Assembly (NCBI GenBank): GCA_002077065.1
Contig: NAJO01000065.1
Coordinates: 62,001 to 126,000, forward strand
Source of the DNA: Cryoendolithus antarcticus
Lineage: Eukaryota > Ascomycota > Dothideomycetes > Cladosporiales > Cladosporiaceae
DNA: 64,000 nucleotides
Direction of reading: 5' to 3'
This document shows, piece by piece, positions 22,691 through 34,371 of the stretch. Each line of letters opens with the position of its first letter. The first letter of the stretch is position 1. Under the pieces are notes generated by a model. The model was not told where the DNA came from and did not search any database. It worked only from the letters and a program-made list of their open reading frames with translations. The translations under genes and the position numbers were made by a program.

Positions 22691-23503
22691 TCAATCAAAA
22701 TCGCTGTCTTCTTCGTCAGCTGCCTGAGGAGCGCTTTGCTGTATGCCGCGACGTGGTGGCTCGTTTTCTTTGGCTGCTTGCGACGCCAAGCGGGAGTCGC
22801 CATGCTTGAGAGCACCAAGCTCGAGCAGCATCTTCTGAACATCTGCATAACGATCAGCGTTCTAGCACCCGCACCAACCAATTTCTTCCCTGCGCTCACC
22901 GTCTATTCCTGTGCTGTCTCCACGCAGCTCTTTCAGTGTAACGATCTGCCGCTTCACATCCCCATCTTTGTACACGAGCACGGTAGGGCAATTGCGGTCT
23001 GGGTAGCCCTCAATGCACAGATCCCCTCGAATCTGACAGAACTTGATGTCTCCAAACTTCTTCGCTAGCGCCCTCCACAGTTCTATCATCAACCTTGACT
23101 CATCGTTCGTGCCAGAGGAGGACGTCAAAAGCACAAGCACCCAAGCCTTGTTGCTCGCCTCCGTGACCTCAGTGGACCACTCGGACTTCTGCAGAGGGTA
23201 TACCTGATTGTACACGCTCGCGTTTTGCAGCGTAGCGAGCTCCTGCATGCGCTTCTGCCTGTACGAGTCTAGGAAATCCTCATCCTCATCGTCTTCCAGC
23301 TCGTCCAGTTCATCGAGGTCCTTACCCTCTAGTCTGTTCTCGTGGGCCAGTTGACGAGCCTGCTCTAATGCCTCTTTGATCATTGGGGTGGGCGAAGGTG
23401 GCTTCTCGGGTATGATGCCCTTCTTACGTAGTATGTCGTTCCATTCAGTATCCGCGTTTGGGTCGTCCACGGGAACATTGACAGGCATATCGGGCATATC
23501 CAT
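22691..23503 (-). CDS. PLP2: Phosducin-like protein Plp2 (CCT co-chaperone)
   Basis: Two exons (intron 22843-22899) encode 251 aa. The N-terminal segment TEWNDILRKKGIIPEKPPSP, followed by HENRLEGKDLDELDELEDDE, is the conserved acidic helix of Plp2/PDCL3. A thioredoxin-like domain follows (FGDIKFCQIRGDLCIEGYPD, then NCPTVLVYKDGDVKRQI). The short last exon supplies VQKMLLELGALKHGDSRL, which completes the family C-terminus, and ends DEEDSDFD. Family role: a cytosolic cofactor of the chaperonin CCT/TRiC for actin and tubulin folding, essential in yeast. The N-terminus could extend through an upstream intron, but MDMPDMP is a good first residue set. It is convergent with the bZIP gene. Confidence 0.9.
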
Positions 23504-24250
23504 GATCGCGACGTCCTGGAGTATGGCTTAAGCGATCGTGCAGGTGTCTTTCCCGAGCGAAAGAATGTAGTGCTGATGCCTTCACATGCGAGAAAGCCTC
23601 GGGCGATCGCACTGAATATGGACCTCGAATGCTGCGTCAGCATCAAGCCAAACTTTCACTGCCAAGGATCACCTTTTGGCATGTGAATGGCTCGAACAGC
23701 TTGGAACACAGCACGACATCATCACAATGAGTACGTCGGAATGAGGAGGTGATAATGATGCAGGACGATAACCGAGACTATTGGCTCTATCTTAAGCAAG
23801 CCGTGTTTGCTGTTCCCCCATAATCTCCCATCGCCGTCGCTAATGCTGTTCATCCCTTCGCCATGCAGAAAGCAAGAAAGCAACGCAATGCATGAGAGTG
23901 AGCCGCTGCGTCGAGCGCGGAGAGCCATCTCAGGGCAGCCAGTCGCTTGTCAGCATTAGTGGCTAATTCGAGTGGCTGACCTCTAGCTCGACGACAACGT
24001 AAGTATACTGGCTAAGTATATCCGCATATGTGTGGAAAGCAGTGATAAGTCTGCTTACTCTAATGTACCCTGAGGTGGATAGTCTTGGGTCGTCAGCCGT
24101 CATATGCCGTTTCCTAAGGATTCGGCGGTTGTGGTGTTGGTAATTGGATCTCGAGGGGCGGAGATTCGAGGCAAGGCGGAGGCACTGTCAGGAGCCTGAT
24201 CAAGTCTGGCAGAGCTTCCCTCGATGCTCTCTCACTACATGTAGCTACGA
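23504..24250. other. Intergenic, no gene seen
   Basis: About 750 bp between the PLP2 start and the otubain stop, both on the minus strand. It should contain the PLP2 promoter; no other feature is recognised. Confidence 0.5.
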
Positions 24251-26407
24251 TCATCCGAAAGATTTGTGGCGCCCTTTGTTGTTGATAGGCGCCGTGGTTT
24301 CATACTCGTCATCAGGCTTCCACTCCTCCGGCTGGAAGTCTGCATTGAGAAAATGCGCAGTGTTGAAGTGGGAGCTGTTGTAGAACGTCAGCATCCTGCT
24401 TGCACACAGCAAGGCATTGGAGATATACTCACTTGCGCATGATCGACGTCTGAAAGGTATTGCCAGATGTAGCTTGGACGTGGGGATACCGCTCCCACAT
24501 AGACGGACGGAATGGGCCATCCGAGGAGAAGCTTGGCGGCTGCATTGGAGGCGCATGCATTGCAGGATAGTTGACGTGTGGCACAGTGCGGATGGCGAGG
24601 CCATGCGTGTGATGCTCCGGCGGTGTGATAGAGAGCGAAGAGGGTGTAGTGGGCACATACTGTGGCTGTATCACAGCGTGCGGCTGAATCTGCGGCTGTG
24701 GCGTCGGTGCGACAGGCGGAGCGTAGGTCTGATGAGAGATACCCGGGGTCAGAAAGTCGATTCCGCAGCGGTTGCTAGTCATCCAGCCTGGGTGAGGCTG
24801 TGCGAACGACATGCCTGGGATCGTGGTGATGAAATCCGGGATGTCCTGGAAGTCGGCGCATTGCGAAGATAGCTGGGCTGGATCGTGATACAAGGACGAC
24901 GAGAACTGAAGGTAAGTGGCGATGGGTGTCGGTGGTGGTGGCACATCCTCAAGCTTGTAGAGGAGATCGTAGTGGCCGCTGTGATTGTGTCAGTACACAA
25001 TCTGGGCGCAATAGGGCGAGCGGCCACTCACGGTCGATATAGGAGTCGGATCGTCGCCTCAGTGATACCATTGAGCGGATCGAAGCGATGCATGTTCGGT
25101 TCGTTGCCTTCACTGCGGTCGAGGTACATCACTTCCAGTGCAAAGCCGGCCGGGTTCAGAAGTAGATCTTGAAGTGCGCTCATTCCAAGATGATCAATCT
25201 CAGCGCCGTGGGGCGTGATATGCTCATCGGTGTACTGCTTGACAGTCTGGCCCACCATGTAGCCCAGGTAGTTTTCGGAACGTGTAAGCATCCACGCTGT
25301 AGTCAGTGTCTAACGCAGCGTCAGCGAGTCATCTCATTGATTCCACCGGGATCTGTCCTACCCTTAGGTGGGTGATGAGACAATTCTGCACGTTCTCGTC
25401 GGCGAAAGCTTCAGCAAGCACCTCATCGCCACTGCCCTGGTCCACCGCAACCGAAAGTGTTCTCATCAGCTGGAACCACTCATCTGCGAAGTCTTCAATG
25501 AGGAACATTTCCATCCCGGATTGAGCAACAACGTTGTTGAGCGATCGGAGTCGAGCTTCTTCCATCAGGATGCGGCCACTGTCGCCAATGTACAGTAAAC
25601 GCTCCAAGTAGCCGAAAGCAATTGCTGTCGTCGAGTCAGTATAGTCATTGTCCTCTTGCTATTATGAATGAGCATACCTCGCCATCCGCATCGTCCATCG
25701 CCTCTCACAGTGCGGTAGTGGGAATACTTCTGTGGGAGAGCCTACATCTACTGTCAGTACGCTGCTCGATGATGCAGGATCGGATCTTCACTCACAGCAG
25801 TCTTGATCCGGTACACTGGGTCCGCTCGAGCGTATTCTGCGGTGATATTGCTTGTCGACTGACGCTGGCCCACAAGTGGTCCCTGTATTGAGTTGCGATC
25901 AGCAATCGATGATCTCGCTCGCGACGACTGCCATATGGGTATTGCAGATGTGAGTGCAACGCGTACCTCGATCTCCGGCTGCCATTCAGCACTCGCCTGC
26001 TGCATCTGTGCAAGCTCCTCGTCCGTTATCTGGGGAGCTGGAGTCGCCATGGTCTGATGTTGAAGTCTCCGATGGTGTTGAATCACTTGCTGCAAAGCGA
26101 CAGGCCTTTGATGATAAGCAGCAGGTCGTGAGCTCTGGGCATACAAGCCTGCAGCTTGCTGCTGCTGCTGCTGCTGTGCTAAGGCAATGTGATGCTGTTG
26201 CTGTTGCTGATCCGAACCGATGGAATCGTGTCGTTGAAATGGCAATTGAAGCACTCGATGTCCAGGTGGGAACAGCGGGGGGTCATGGTACGCCACTTGG
26301 GGAGCGTAGACATGTTGTGGCTGCGGGTAGGTCTGATGTTGAGGATACTGCTGCTGCAGCAAGTGATGTTGAAGCGGATGATTAGCAGCCGTTTGGTGGT
26401 GAAGCAT
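24251..26407 (-). CDS. Otubain-like deubiquitinase (peptidase C65) with poly-Q N-terminus
   Basis: Seven exons (introns 24375-24432, 24979-25031, 25310-25361, 25625-25677, 25742-25795 and 25883-25966) sum to 600 codons in frame. Residues 1-130 are Gln/His-rich with CAG-type runs. The catalytic domain begins at LPQKYSHYRTVRGDGRCGWR, where Asp191 and Cys194 match the D-x-x-C active site of OTUB1. Further matches are FLIEDFADEWFQLM, YLGYMVGQTVKQYTDEHI, and LYRPGHYDLLY with the catalytic His near 380. About 200 further residues, Pro/Gln-rich, follow the domain. Family role: cleavage of (often K48-linked) ubiquitin chains. Human OTUB1 is about 271 aa, so both extensions are fungal additions. The start is the first ATG of the open frame. 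Confidence 0.88.
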
Positions 26408-28528
26408 CGTGAGCGGCGGCTAGCTTCGTTTCTGCCGGCAAAGTCCAAGCACCCTTCCGTCGTTCCTTTCACGCACCAACAAGCAAGCTCGGTCAACGAC
26501 AAGCTAACGCAGGCGAGCGCGGGGCTACTGGCACCTTTTGTTTGCTCTTTTACTGCTGATCGAGTCGAGTGCAAGGTGCGTCGACGCTACTGTATGCCTA
26601 TTGCCGTCAAGGTGTGGCCTGCGAGCTGGCACCTGACCCGACGACCCGGTCTCGTCGAGCTGGTGTTGCCGCTCACGACGACTGAACGCTCGGGCAGTAT
26701 TGTGCGCTGTGCGAGCGTGAAGCCGAGCGGCAGTGCGTGAGATCAGGCGGGTAGTCGTAAGCATCCGGTGAGGGTTTGGCGTGCCCCAAGGGCGGGCAGG
26801 TATGCAGGATCGGGACGCTGGAATGAGGGATGCCTTTGAGCAATCACTTCACCTCCTGCCACAGAGTCGTGCTGCACAGCCAAGGGTTCACGAGATGAGC
26901 GTACCAAGAGGACGGTGCGAGGTAGAGATCAGGTCGGAGGGCGGATCTGGCAGCACAAAAGGTGCCTTGCCGTACTAATAACAGACGGCGATAGAGGGAG
27001 CGCCCCCCGGTGCACCCAATCGCCCTGCACACGGGACTCAAGACAGCGCCTCTGCTCACGGTAGGACACTGCTGCCAGTAGCCTCAGCTCGGGGCGTCGG
27101 ATTTTTCACCTTACGGGAGGACGAAACATGCGCGTGCGTAGCCCTTGCTGTTGAGTAACCTTCCAGCGGGGGATCTGAGCAAGACGACTTGACCGGGGTA
27201 GGGGAGGAGAGGAAGCAGTGCTTCCTGCAAGTCCCTGTGTGCGGGTGTCTTCACGCACGTATACAAGCTATCGAGACCTTCGGTCGACGTGCACAGATCT
27301 TTTACCTTCCTCCATCCACAGCCCTTGCCTCTATGCGGCGAGGGCAGGTCCCGTTCCGGCACTCGGCAGGACGATGTGTGCCGACGACGCGTCTACTTCG
27401 ATATGCCAGGTACGAGCACGAGGCGTATCTTTACTGATAGTGCTTCAACGACTGTTCACGATCTGGCTGAAGCTCAGAAATTACGACTAAACATATCGAT
27501 CACGTTTCTTACCTCGAGCACGCCACTCCGAAATAGAAGCACACGTTTTATCCATGGCCTGAGCAGGTAACAAGCCCGGCAATCGCAATGAAATGCTAGG
27601 ACAGGTCTAAGACTGTCGGCGAGACATCTGACGCAATGATTCGCAGCGCTACTGAGGAGGCGCTGGGCGGCCCTGGTCACGCCTGACGCTTCCGATGCTG
27701 TGCTATGCTATGGGACCTGCTAAATGGACGATCCTGTTAGTGTGGGTAGTATGGCTGTCATGCACTCGAGTCGATCAAGAACGAGCCGCAACGCCCCGTG
27801 CTGCAGGTGCTCCCGATGCATTGGGTGCCACGATGTCAGTTGCTATGATGTGCTATGAGCGACCGCACTGACGGCGCTGTCGGGCTGATGATGGCTTCCA
27901 ATGATACTGAACCGCCATGTTGAAGTGGAAGTATTGCCGATACTGCTCAGTCACTTCCTCGACCAAGTTCACGCATTTGTCACGTACTACGGTCACACAG
28001 AACCTGTCGCAAACCCACTCAATGCACGTCTAGACCACCAATGCAAGCGAGTAGATACCCTCGCACATCTCCACAACAACCAGATCGATCAACCTCACAT
28101 ATCCCACTCCCCATCATCCAGCGCATCATACAGTAGAATCCATGCATGCAAATCTGATCTATCGCAAACCCGGTCCCGTCAATGCAATTCGCACCCGACA
28201 CTACGGCACCACAAGCATATGTCGTGCAGCACGAGATCCAAGCAGGGATGCTGCAGACGAGATGCACCCGTATGAGCGATGAATGTAAGCGAGCGTGGGC
28301 GTTCACTTGTGCGCCGTGGGGTCGGTATTTGATGGCGTTTCAATTTCGATCGCGTTGATGGCTGGGATTGGGAATAGCGAGGCCTGCATCGGGTTGAGGC
28401 TGCATTTGGATCTGTGGAGGCTGGGAGATCTGGGAATGGGCATGGGTCGCGATGGATGGGATTTGGTAACACTAGACGACGCTTTTGCTTGAGCTGAGGC
28501 TAGATGTGATTGACTGCTTGGAAACCAG
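26408..28528. other. Gene-free region upstream of otubain gene
   Basis: About 2.1 kb. The first part is the otubain promoter/5' leader. Short frames occur on both strands but none shows a domain, a signal peptide or a consistent splice pattern. No repeat or RNA gene is recognised. Confidence 0.45.
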
Positions 28529-28903
28529 CTATATTCCTAGAGGAGCTGCGTGCAACACAGCGCATATCGCTATCATACTTCTCGGGGCTCTCCCCGCCTG
28601 GCAATCTCGCCTTACAGCTCTGCCCATCACCGTCCCTCCGGTCCCAGCGCGAAATAGGGTGGTGTAACGCATCTGTCCCAGGACCGAAGAAGTCCGGCAC
28701 CGCGCGCATGAACTCCCTACTCGCTGTAATGTGTCCCCGCGCTCTGGCTCAGACAGATCCCGCAGCGTGTCCCACAGCGCGGAGCAAGTTGCTTGGATGA
28801 CAGCGGCAATCGCGCATAGACTTCGAAAGCCACCTTGTGCGACCTCGTGTGCTGCTTCCGGCACAGCAATGGGCTGCATCAGCAGCACCGTGGCGTCGAG
28901 CAT
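28529..28903 (-). CDS. Possible broken hypothetical gene
   Basis: A 124-codon frame whose first 60 residues look well-formed (MLDATVLLMQPIAVPEAAHE, then CSALWDTLRDLSEPERGD). Near 28738-28750 the protein-like reading switches to another frame, giving ASREFMRAVPDFFGPG. Either one base is lost or gained in a GGGG run, or there is an unseen intron. It starts just beyond the CSN2 stop on the same strand. I recognise no family. It could be a decaying gene. Confidence 0.25.
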   Translation of the reverse strand: MLDATVLLMQPIAVPEAAHEVAQGGFRSLCAIAAVIQATCSALWDTLRDLSEPERGDTLQRVGSSCARCRTSSVLGQMRYTTLFRAGTGGTVMGRAVRRDCQAGRAPRSMIAICAVLHAAPLGI

Positions 28904-28967
28904 GTCGTTGATATCCTTGGTTAATGTTGTTCAGCCTTCATGTCGTTCATAGTAGAGGTCATGCAAG

Positions 28968-30653
28968 TCATTTCCCCGGTCCCCGGCGCCGCTGGCCCCT
29001 CCCTCCCGCCGACCCACGCACAATGCCCTCCCCTCCCGGCGTGAAACCCGGCGGTCCACCACCACCAATCGAACTCCCAACATCATCAGCTTTGAAACCC
29101 TCACTCTCATTCAGCACGAAAGCAGCGAGAGCCTTGACAGCACCACTCCAATCCGCAACTGCCTGCATCCTCTCCGCATCAACGCCACTCTCAATCTCAA
29201 CCGTCCCGGCATCCTGGTCGATCTTGCCATGCAGCCTGCCATCCATGATCAGGAAGCCCACGATGTCTTGCACTTCCGGGATGGAGATCTTGAGGCGCTT
29301 GGCGATGAAGTCGAGGCGGAAACGGGTGTATGGTGCGACGAGCTTGACCACTGCTTTGGTGCGCATGTTTCGCGTGACTTCGTCGATGTTTTCTGCTATG
29401 AAGGGGTCGGCAAGGAGGTCCCGGTTCTTCTGCAGGATCGTTTCGTATTGATTAATCTGGTCTGTTTGGTAGGCTTGGACTAATTCGGTCATTGCAGCGA
29501 TGCGTGGGTCGTTCTTGTAGGGTTTCGTTTCTTGGGAGTCGAAGGGGTTGATGTCAGAGCCCATCAGCATGGTCGTCAGTACAAGATACTTCAGCACTTG
29601 GATGCGCTGCAGTGATCCAGCTTCGTCGTAGTTGCGAAACGACTCGAAGAAGTCGCTCTGCGCCTCAGTCCAATTCTCTGATAAATGTGTTAGTCTGCCT
29701 GTTTTGCATGGTTTCGCGGGAATTGGCACGTACCTTCGCTGAGATGCATCTTGCCACCACACTCTCGAATGATGCCCATGATCTTGGGATGAGGCACAGC
29801 TGATCGCACCTTGAGTGCACGTTGGTACAAGCCCTGTGCGATGTTTAGTGAGTGGCGCAGGCACCCTAGGATAGACCTCTCAAACCTTCAGCCGCTTATT
29901 GTTCCGTGTCTCAGCATACATCTGAATCTCCAGAGCATACGCCTCCATCGAGTAGGTCCCCTTGCTTGGGTCGTCTGTGCCGTCTTCCAGCTGACATGCC
30001 TTGTGGAGCTCACGGACCTTATCAGTGAGTCGACCATAGTCTTTCTGCGCAAGCCAAAGCCGGGCGAGCTTCGTGTTCGTCGATAGCCACAGTCGCTCGT
30101 TGTTGGTGGCCTGGAATGAATCGAGTGTCTTGGAGTAGAACTGCTCCATGCACTGATTCGCCGCCTGGTCGTCTGCATTCTTCTCGATGAAGTCCAGCAT
30201 GTTGTTGATCGACTTCTCCGAGTAGTTGCGCGTCACAGCCGACTTGACGTATGTCAACAGCTCGGTGTAGTGCTCGACAGCCTGCTGAAGGGTCAGCAGC
30301 TCGCCACATGCTCATACATAGAGCCATATCGACCTTCTCATATCGGCCCAGCTTGAATTCAAGCTTGATAGCTTGTTTCAATCCCTTGAATCCCCAATCT
30401 CCTTTCTCCTCCTCCAATGCTGGCACGCCGAGGAATTCGTCGATCGCATCCTCGGGCGACTCTGCCTTCATCTGTTTGGCATTGTAGTACTTGTTCTCGA
30501 CGTCTACATCACCGCCCGCCTCGGCCTCATCTTCGTCCTCATACTCGAAGTCGTAGCTAGTACCGCTGTTAGTGACATCAAGCCCTGGCTCTTCATTATG
30601 TAGACTCACTTCTCCTCGTCCGACGCTTGCATGAAGTCATCGTCGTCGGACAT
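28968..30653 (-). CDS. csnB: COP9 signalosome subunit 2 (CsnB)
   Basis: Five exons (introns 30557-30609, 30282-30333, 29834-29885 and 29678-29733) sum to 490 aa. The acidic N-terminus [14 protein letters not shown] joins [10 protein letters not shown], then [12 protein letters not shown]. The TPR-like helical repeats follow, with [18 protein letters not shown] and [14 protein letters not shown]. The PCI domain occupies roughly residues 290-420, including [18 protein letters not shown]. These match metazoan CSN2 nearly residue for residue. Family role: a scaffold of the COP9 signalosome that contacts cullin-RING ligases during deneddylation; in Aspergillus CsnB is needed for sexual development. 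The second intron uses a GTCGAT donor, unusual here. The C-terminus adds a Gly/Pro-rich tail (about 40 residues) absent from animal CSN2. It is divergent from CWC25, 300 bp away. Confidence 0.93.
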
Positions 30654-30951
30654 GACAGCGAAGAGTGACCACTTTGGATTCCCCGAGCTTCGTCACTACT
30701 CGTTGCCACAGAGCGAAGCGTACAGCCAAAGATGGTCAGCGCGACGCGAGTGGATGACCGACGTGAAGCTATCAATCAAATGTCGCGCTTTGGAAGCTCG
30801 ACGTGTGGCTGTGGGGTTAATCGGATTTAAGCACGTGGAGACGGGACGTTGCCGCAAACGCTGCCGCAACTCTGCCCAGGGAAGGCGACTTCTGTTGCTG
30901 CTCTTCTTCCACCACAACTACAAGCAGCGTCCACCTTTCAACACCGCAATC

Positions 30952-32229
30952 ATGGGTGGCGACCTCAACCTCAAGAAGTCATGGCACCCATTGCTCATGT
31001 CAAACCAAAAGCGCGTCTGGGCAGAAGAAACGAAAGCACTGGATGAGCGCAAGAAAACCGAGCAGGTCCTGAAGGAGCGCGCAGAAGAGCGCGCAGTCCT
31101 CGAGCTCGAGCGGCTGCAAGAGAATGCAGGCGGCAAGAAGCGCGTCGACCGCGTGGACTGGATGTACAACGGCCCTGGTGCGGGCGGACCTGGGGCTGGT
31201 GGCGTGACGGAGGAGATGGAGGGGTACTTGCTAGGCAAGCGGAGGCTTGATGGACTGGTGAAGACTGCGGAGACGGCTGCGGTGAAAAAGGAGGCTGGGC
31301 AGGAGGGATTCATGGCTCTGAATGCTAATGCTAACTCGGCGAGGGATATCGCGAGTAAGGTTGCCGGTGATCCGATGTTGGCTATCAAGAAGCAGGAACA
31401 GGCTGCTTATGAGGCCATGATGAATGATCCGGCGAGGCGGCGGTTGCTGATGCAGGCTGCCGGGAAGGAAGAGGCACCTACTACGGAGAAGAAGGAGCGA
31501 TCGCACAAACATAGGTCGCGGCGAGATGGGGATGATGATGATGGGCACAGGCGGAAGCGCAGGAGGCACAGTGATGAAAAGGACGAGCGCAGAAGTGACA
31601 GACATCGCTCGCATCGACACCGCCATCGCTCGGCCTCCAGATCGCGATCGAGGTCTCGCTCGCCATTCAGACGCCGGGATGAGGAGGATCGCGATGACAG
31701 ACGCCGAACCTCACGCAAGCAACGAGACTACACTCCGTCGCGATCACGATCACCACAGAGGCGCCGCGATGATGACGACCGACGAGATCGACGAGATCGA
31801 CGAGACCGACGAAGATCATACCCCAGCCCAAAGCGATCGGGCTCCTCAGACTCGAGATCAAATTCACCATATCGCGAGTCGCGTAGCTCGCACAGCAAGC
31901 GCAGACCGCGACGATCACCTTCATACGATCGAAGTCGCTCGAAGCGAGAAAGCTGCCACTCGCCGCCTGACGAGGCCAAGAAAGACGACACCGCCGAGGC
32001 TGCGGAGCGCGAAATGCGACTGGCTGCCATGTCATCCAACGCATCTGACTTGGAGACTGAACGCAAGGCTCGTCTTGCAGAGCTGGAGGCAAAGGAGGCA
32101 AAGCAGCGGGAGGAGGATGATCGCAAGCGGTCTGAAAAGGCTCGCTTCATCGATGGTGTGCGAAGGGAAGCAGAGGGTGTTGATGCAGGGAGGAGGTTTA
32201 AGGGAAAGGGCTTCAATTCGGACAATTAA
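30952..32229 (+). CDS. CWC25: Pre-mRNA splicing factor Cwc25
   Basis: A single exon of 425 codons. The N-terminus [20 protein letters not shown], then [20 protein letters not shown], is the highly conserved Cir-N-type motif of Cwc25. The block [12 protein letters not shown] and [16 protein letters not shown] follow. The C-terminal half is an RS-like domain rich in Arg-Ser, Asp-Arg and Lys repeats, ending in a coiled basic helix ([20 protein letters not shown]). Family role: Cwc25 joins the spliceosome after Prp2 remodelling and promotes the first transesterification. The start at 30952 was chosen because the frame is open upstream for 107 codons but non-conserved there. The RS tail gives strongly biased codons and long spurious frames on the other strands. 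Confidence 0.92.
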   Translation: MGGDLNLKKSWHPLLMSNQKRVWAEETKALDERKKTEQVLKERAEERAVLELERLQENAGGKKRVDRVDWMYNGPGAGGPGAGGVTEEMEGYLLGKRRLDGLVKTAETAAVKKEAGQEGFMALNANANSARDIASKVAGDPMLAIKKQEQAAYEAMMNDPARRRLLMQAAGKEEAPTTEKKERSHKHRSRRDGDDDDGHRRKRRRHSDEKDERRSDRHRSHRHRHRSASRSRSRSRSPFRRRDEEDRDDRRRTSRKQRDYTPSRSRSPQRRRDDDDRRDRRDRRDRRRSYPSPKRSGSSDSRSNSPYRESRSSHSKRRPRRSPSYDRSRSKRESCHSPPDEAKKDDTAEAAEREMRLAAMSSNASDLETERKARLAELEAKEAKQREEDDRKRSEKARFIDGVRREAEGVDAGRRFKGKGFNSDN

Positions 32230-33054
32230 GAGATGATGTCTCTATGCAGAATGAGGTTTAGCAAGGCATGGAAGCTCCATGGTCCCGATTTTATGCATTG
32301 CACGCAATTAATGAGCTTGAACTGTGGTCGCATGTGTAGCAACGTTAATGCATAATGTTCACCCCTTCCTAACAAACCATAGCGCTTACATACCTAATCA
32401 CGTACCTCGCATCACTTGGTTGCTGTCCTGCACGAGGCGAACACCAGTTCGTCGGGCCGCGCACGTTCCTTCCTCGGTACTAACTTTAGCCCACCCAGCG
32501 ATCTGAGCCCCCAATGATCTCTGCCAAGTCTTTCAACTGTCCTCCTTGTCAATGCATGTGTACTTTCTCACCTCCATCACCACCTCCTATCTCACTTGAC
32601 TTCATCATCTTCGCGCTGTAAGGCTCGCTGACTTTGACCAACCCGGATGAGGAAGGAGCAAGGAAGACTTCTACCCGCCCCCAAAACCGGCTGAAGTGAA
32701 CGTTCAGATTCAAGCAGCGCGGCCCGTAAGGCTCCGCAAAGAAGTCCAGCCGCCATTCCCCACGAACTCTGTGCCAGCGTGCGCCGTGCATGATCCGCAG
32801 TGGGCCACTTCAGAACAAGTAGGCGGAGAACCTTCGTCGTCACGTCGCAATCAATCGATCTTGCTGTCTCGATTTCGTAAAAGCTCAAACAGACCATCCA
32901 TCGGAATCATTGCACAGGCGATCAAGACGACCAGACTAGCCGCAAGCATTTGTACGATTGATTGCGACAAGACGAGGCTGGCGGATTGAGCAACCGTTGG
33001 AAGGACGCAGAACGAGGACCGGCGCTTCGGGGTGGAACATAGATTACGTTCAAC
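32230..33054. other. Intergenic, RHO3 promoter side
   Basis: About 825 bp between two plus-strand genes. Small opposite-strand frames have no support. It presumably includes the RHO3 promoter and 5' leader. Confidence 0.5.
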
Positions 33055-33852
33055 ATGCCGTTGTGCGGTGATAGCAAGACGGTGCAGAGGAAGCTGGTGC
33101 TGCTGTAAGACTAGACACACCAGCGGGGCGATCAACGAGACGGCGAAGCTGACAATGATTGCGCAGAGGCGATGGCGCATGCGGCAAGACATCACTACTC
33201 AATGTCTTCACGCGAGGGTACTTCCCGACAGTATAGTGAGTGTATCCCAGCTAAGAGCGGCCAGCGATGATTCTCCGAATACCGTACTAATCGCAAACTA
33301 GCGAACCCACCGTCTTCGAAAACTACGTCCACGACATCTTCATCGACAGCACCCACGTCGAGCTCTCGCTCTGGGATACAGCAGGGCAAGAAGAATTCGA
33401 TCGCCTGCGTTCCCTCAGCTACGATGACACCCATGCCATAATGCTGTGCTTCTCCGTCGACTCGCCCGACAGCCTCGAAAACGTCGAATCGAAATGGGTA
33501 GGCGAGATTGCTGAGAACTGTCCAGGAGTGAAATTGGTGTTGGTGGCGCTGAAGTGCGATCTGAGGGAACAGGAGAAGGATGATCGGGAGGATGGGGCGG
33601 AGGTGAAGAAGCCGTGTATTGATTACAAGGCGGGGTTGGCGGTTGCGGAGAGGGTGAAGGCGTTGAGGTATCTTGGTATGTTGGGCTGTCCAGTACAGAA
33701 GCTTCTGGGAACTGTACTGACTGAGTTTGACAGAATGCTCAGCAATGAAAAACCGGGGCGTGAACGAGGCATTCACGGAAGCCGCACGGGTGGCACTCAC
33801 GGTCAAGAACGTCAAGGGCGACAAGGACGCTGGGTGCTGCTCAGTCATGTAG
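33055..33852 (+). CDS. RHO3: Rho-type small GTPase Rho3
   Basis: Four exons (introns 33105-33166, 33236-33301 and 33676-33733) sum to 203 aa. The P-loop GDGACGKTS is created across the first splice junction. Switch I (YFPTVYEPTVFENYVHDIF) is joined across the second, and switch II is DTAGQEEFDRLRSLSY. The ECSAMKNRGV base-recognition loop is joined across the third. The last four residues, CSVM, form a CAAX box for farnesylation, giving membrane attachment. The N-terminus MPLCGDSKTVQRKLVLL is diagnostic of Rho3 rather than Rho1, Rho2 or Cdc42. Family role: polarised exocytosis and actin organisation at hyphal tips. An Rgd1-type GAP, the family regulator of Rho3/Rho4, is in this window at 3.5-5.7 kb. 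The insert after KCDLR (REQEKDDREDG) is typical of fungal Rho3. Confidence 0.93.
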
Positions 33853-34371
33853 AGCAGCTTGCAGACCTGACGAGTGAACCCTCTGCCCTTGCTTGTTGCT
33901 CTGCGCTGTGGTATGGCTTGGCTATCAAGGATACTCGAACACTCCCGACTTGAATTTGCGTTATATTCTGCATGCGTGGCGTTGGGGAATGGGGAGGTGC
34001 ATTGAACACGAACGGAGAAAGGGAAGTCGCCAGCTTCTCAGCAGCCTTGCAGAGAGAGCTCCTTTACAACGGGCTAGCAGCTCTCCAACGAGGTGCTTTA
34101 GATCTTCCGGCTTTGTATACTTCGAGCACATGATTTGTATACCCCAATTTTGAAGCCATAGTGTCATTTCCGGCTCTTTTGTCAGACATTTTAGAACCTA
34201 GAGACTGATCGTTCCACACGCAGACCAAAAGCATACCTCACTCCGCGACAAGATCCTGACAACACTTCGAAATACCAAGAGTCGAAAAAGATATTCATTG
34301 TTGCCGATTGACGGGTCTGATTGGATTGTTAGTCGCTGCGTGGGCACATGGAAGACGTGTGGGTGTAAACT
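33853..34371. other. Intergenic, no gene seen
   Basis: About 520 bp between the RHO3 stop and the tRNA. Nothing recognisable besides flanking sequence. Confidence 0.5.

Noticed and set aside
31526..32236. Long plus-strand frame inside CWC25 in another phase
   Set aside because: It is a by-product of the repetitive RS-domain codons of CWC25.
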